A stretch of 54,324 nucleotides of DNA from the NCBI GenBank assembly GCA_012517255.1, contig JAAYVH010000112.1, forward strand, positions 1-54,324, read 5' to 3'. This document shows positions 53,124 to 54,324 of the stretch, piece after piece. The notes under the pieces are model-generated. The model was not told where the DNA came from. It did not search any database and saw only the letters and a list, made by a program, of their open reading frames with translations. The stretch's first letter is position 1. Every line of letters begins with the position of its first letter. Both the position numbers and the translations under genes were made by a program. Source of the DNA: Chthonomonadales bacterium. Its GTDB lineage: Bacteria; Armatimonadota; Chthonomonadetes; Chthonomonadales; CAJBBX01.

Positions 53124-53996
53124 ATGACCCGTCGCAACGTGCTGCTCGCCGTTCTGGCGCTGCTCTGTGCGCCGTTGACGGCCCGTGCCGACCAGACGCA
53201 CATCAAGGATGTCGTCTATCGCCACAAGCTCGGCGTCGCGCTCACCATGGACGTTTTCAAGCCCGAGAAGCCCAACGGCATCGGCATTCTCTGGATGGTC
53301 AGCGGCGGCTGGGTATCGGATCACAAGGGCATCAATCCCGATCTGGCGCGGCCGTTCACCGATAGGGGCATGACCGTGTTTCAGGTAGTCCACGGAACGC
53401 AGCCCCGGTTCATCCTGCCCGAGATCGTCGAGGATATCCATCGCGCGGTGCGCTTTGTGCGCGCCAACGCCCCAACCTGGGGCGTGGACCCCAACAAGAT
53501 CGGCATCGCCGGAGGGAGCGCCGGAGGGCATCTCTCGTTGATGATGGGCGCCTACGGAGCGCCCGGGCCATCCGATGCGCAGGACCCCGTTGATCGCGAG
53601 TCGAGCCGCGTGCAGGCGGTCGCCTGCCTCTTCCCGCCCACCGACTTCCTCAACTACGGCAAGGAAGGCCAGGCGGCCATGAAGTTCCCCATGCTCCGCG
53701 TCTACTGGCCGGCCTTTGGCGTGACTGAGAAGACCACCGATGAGGAGCTCGAGAAGCTGGCGCGGTCGCTGTCGCCCATTTACGGGGATCTGGCCAACAT
53801 GCCGCCGACGCTCATCATCCATGGCGACGCCGACCTGCTGGTGCCCATCCAGCAATCCCAGAGGCTCATCGCCAAGCTTGAGGAGCTGAAGCGGCCCTGC
53901 AAACTCGAGGTACGCCCCGGCAAGGCTCACGGCTGGCCGGGCATCGAGCAGGAGGCGAAGGTACTGGCGGACTGGTTCGAGACGCGCCTTAAGTAG
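53124..53996 (+). CDS. Exported alpha/beta hydrolase (BD-FAE/esterase-like)
   Basis: The 290-aa product starts at the ATG at 53124 with GGGAGG upstream. A signal peptide (RRNVLLAVLALLCAPLTARA) precedes an alpha/beta-hydrolase: oxyanion region ILWMVSGGW, nucleophile Ser in IGIAGGSAGGHLSLMMG, Asp in LIIHGDADLLVP and His in GKAHGWPG. It resembles carbohydrate esterases that remove acyl groups from polysaccharides. A 53997-54324 non-coding stretch with repeats follows. Confidence 0.9.
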   Translation: MTRRNVLLAVLALLCAPLTARADQTHIKDVVYRHKLGVALTMDVFKPEKPNGIGILWMVSGGWVSDHKGINPDLARPFTDRGMTVFQVVHGTQPRFILPEIVEDIHRAVRFVRANAPTWGVDPNKIGIAGGSAGGHLSLMMGAYGAPGPSDAQDPVDRESSRVQAVACLFPPTDFLNYGKEGQAAMKFPMLRVYWPAFGVTEKTTDEELEKLARSLSPIYGDLANMPPTLIIHGDADLLVPIQQSQRLIAKLEELKRPCKLEVRPGKAHGWPGIEQEAKVLADWFETRLK

Positions 53997-54099
53997 GCGC
54001 TTGCCGCCGCCATTCAGCCACGTCGGGATCACGATCGTCATTCCCGGCGAAGCGAAGTCCATACGGATCCGTACCGGATAACCCCGACGGTTAATGACA

Positions 54100-54208
54100 G
54101 TCACATCGGATAGGCGTGGACTGATCGGGATCGCGTCATCTGGGTGGTATGGCGCGAATCGGAAGTTGAGGTCACATCGGATAGGCGTGGACTGATCGGG
54201 ATCGCGTC
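54100..54208 (+). repeat. Pair of 38-bp direct repeats
   Basis: The sequence beginning GTCACATCGGATAGGCGTGG occurs at 54100-54137 and again at 54171-54208, with no mismatch seen over 38 bp and 33 bp of unrelated sequence between. The second copy runs directly into repeat copy C. Confidence 0.9.
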
Positions 54209-54214
54209 GCTTCG

Positions 54215-54269
54215 CTCCTAAGAAAGCTCTCTACGCTTTCTGATACACCCACCGCGGCCACGCCGCGTC
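54215..54269 (-). repeat. Copy C of the 55-bp two-hairpin repeat
   Basis: Identical to copy B but on the opposite strand. Adjacent to copy D with only four bases between them, so C and D form a head-to-tail pair. Confidence 0.92.
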
Positions 54270-54273
54270 TGAA

Positions 54274-54324
54274 CTCCTAAGAAAGCTCTCTACGCTTTCT
54301 CATTCACCCACCGCGGCCACGCCG
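54274..54324 (-). repeat. Copy D of the two-hairpin repeat, cut by the window end
   Basis: Two mismatches to copies B and C, both in the linker between the two hairpins (GAATGAG instead of GTATCAG). The far end is beyond the window. Confidence 0.88.

Overview
The window is a GC-rich bacterial chromosome segment with about 42 protein genes, one tRNA, one riboswitch and several repeats. The best guess for the source is an Armatimonadota bacterium. Two prepilin-like proteins have the [20 protein letters not shown]-type N-terminus followed by FPVFxQAR and an H-X9-DG/ADGH ending, which is typical of that phylum. A PEP-CTERM-like surface protein and many secreted carbohydrate-active enzymes fit the same picture. 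The phylum call is inference from family style; no search could be run.

Layout. 1-5.4 kb (minus strand): a clipped membrane-protein start, a PEP-CTERM protein with its own terminator, a 1219-aa secreted PKD/fibronectin protein, and a small secreted protein behind a consensus promoter. 5.6-8.4 kb (minus): a NfeD protease, slipin (SPFH) and zinc-ribbon membrane protein operon, with a promoter placed so that nfeD should be leaderless. 8.5-11.7 kb (plus): a GH5-like glycosidase and a GH127 beta-L-arabinofuranosidase. 11.8-13.9 kb (minus): a lytic transglycosylase, tRNA-Ser(GCT) and a prepilin-like protein. 14.2-16 kb (plus): a TPR protein with an unusual C-terminal helical domain, then folP. 16-23 kb (minus): a secreted carbohydrate-binding protein and a pyrG-ABC ATPase-ABC permease operon. 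pyrG carries an in-frame TAG and has a leader suggestive of CTP sensing. 23-27.4 kb: a PHP-type hydrolase, a sugar epimerase, a yybP-ykoY Mn2+ riboswitch controlling a TerC protein, then YjbQ and rubrerythrin. 27.5-34.5 kb: sulfatase and pectate-lyase-like genes, a phosphodiester glycosidase, purB and a polytopic membrane protein. 34.5-47.5 kb is a carbohydrate utilisation region: UroD-like protein, Gfo/Idh/MocA oxidoreductase, GH116, epimerase, a frameshifted aldo/keto reductase, VOC protein, YCII-like protein, SDR and a DUF5703/GH95-like enzyme. 47.5-48.4 kb is an 839-bp non-coding, repeat-rich stretch. 48.4-54 kb: LacI regulator, small lipoprotein, prepilin, dienelactone hydrolase, CrtI-like desaturase and alpha/beta hydrolase, ending in more repeats.

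How the parts fit. Many genes look devoted to plant or microbial polysaccharide breakdown (GH5-like, GH127, GH116, DUF5703, pectate-lyase-like, sulfatase) followed by sugar oxidation and epimerisation. LacI-type palindromes lie in the lacI promoter and in the divergent promoter region between the oxidoreductase/UroD pair and GH116, so the LacI protein may control part of this region. The most interesting non-routine items are the interrupted pyrG and its GGG-initiating leader with a Shine-Dalgarno-sequestering hairpin, a ~55-bp two-hairpin repeat family present four times, the nested-domain GH116, a LamG domain that appears circularly permuted inside a DUF5703 enzyme, and the TPR fusion to a RiPP-leader-like helical domain.
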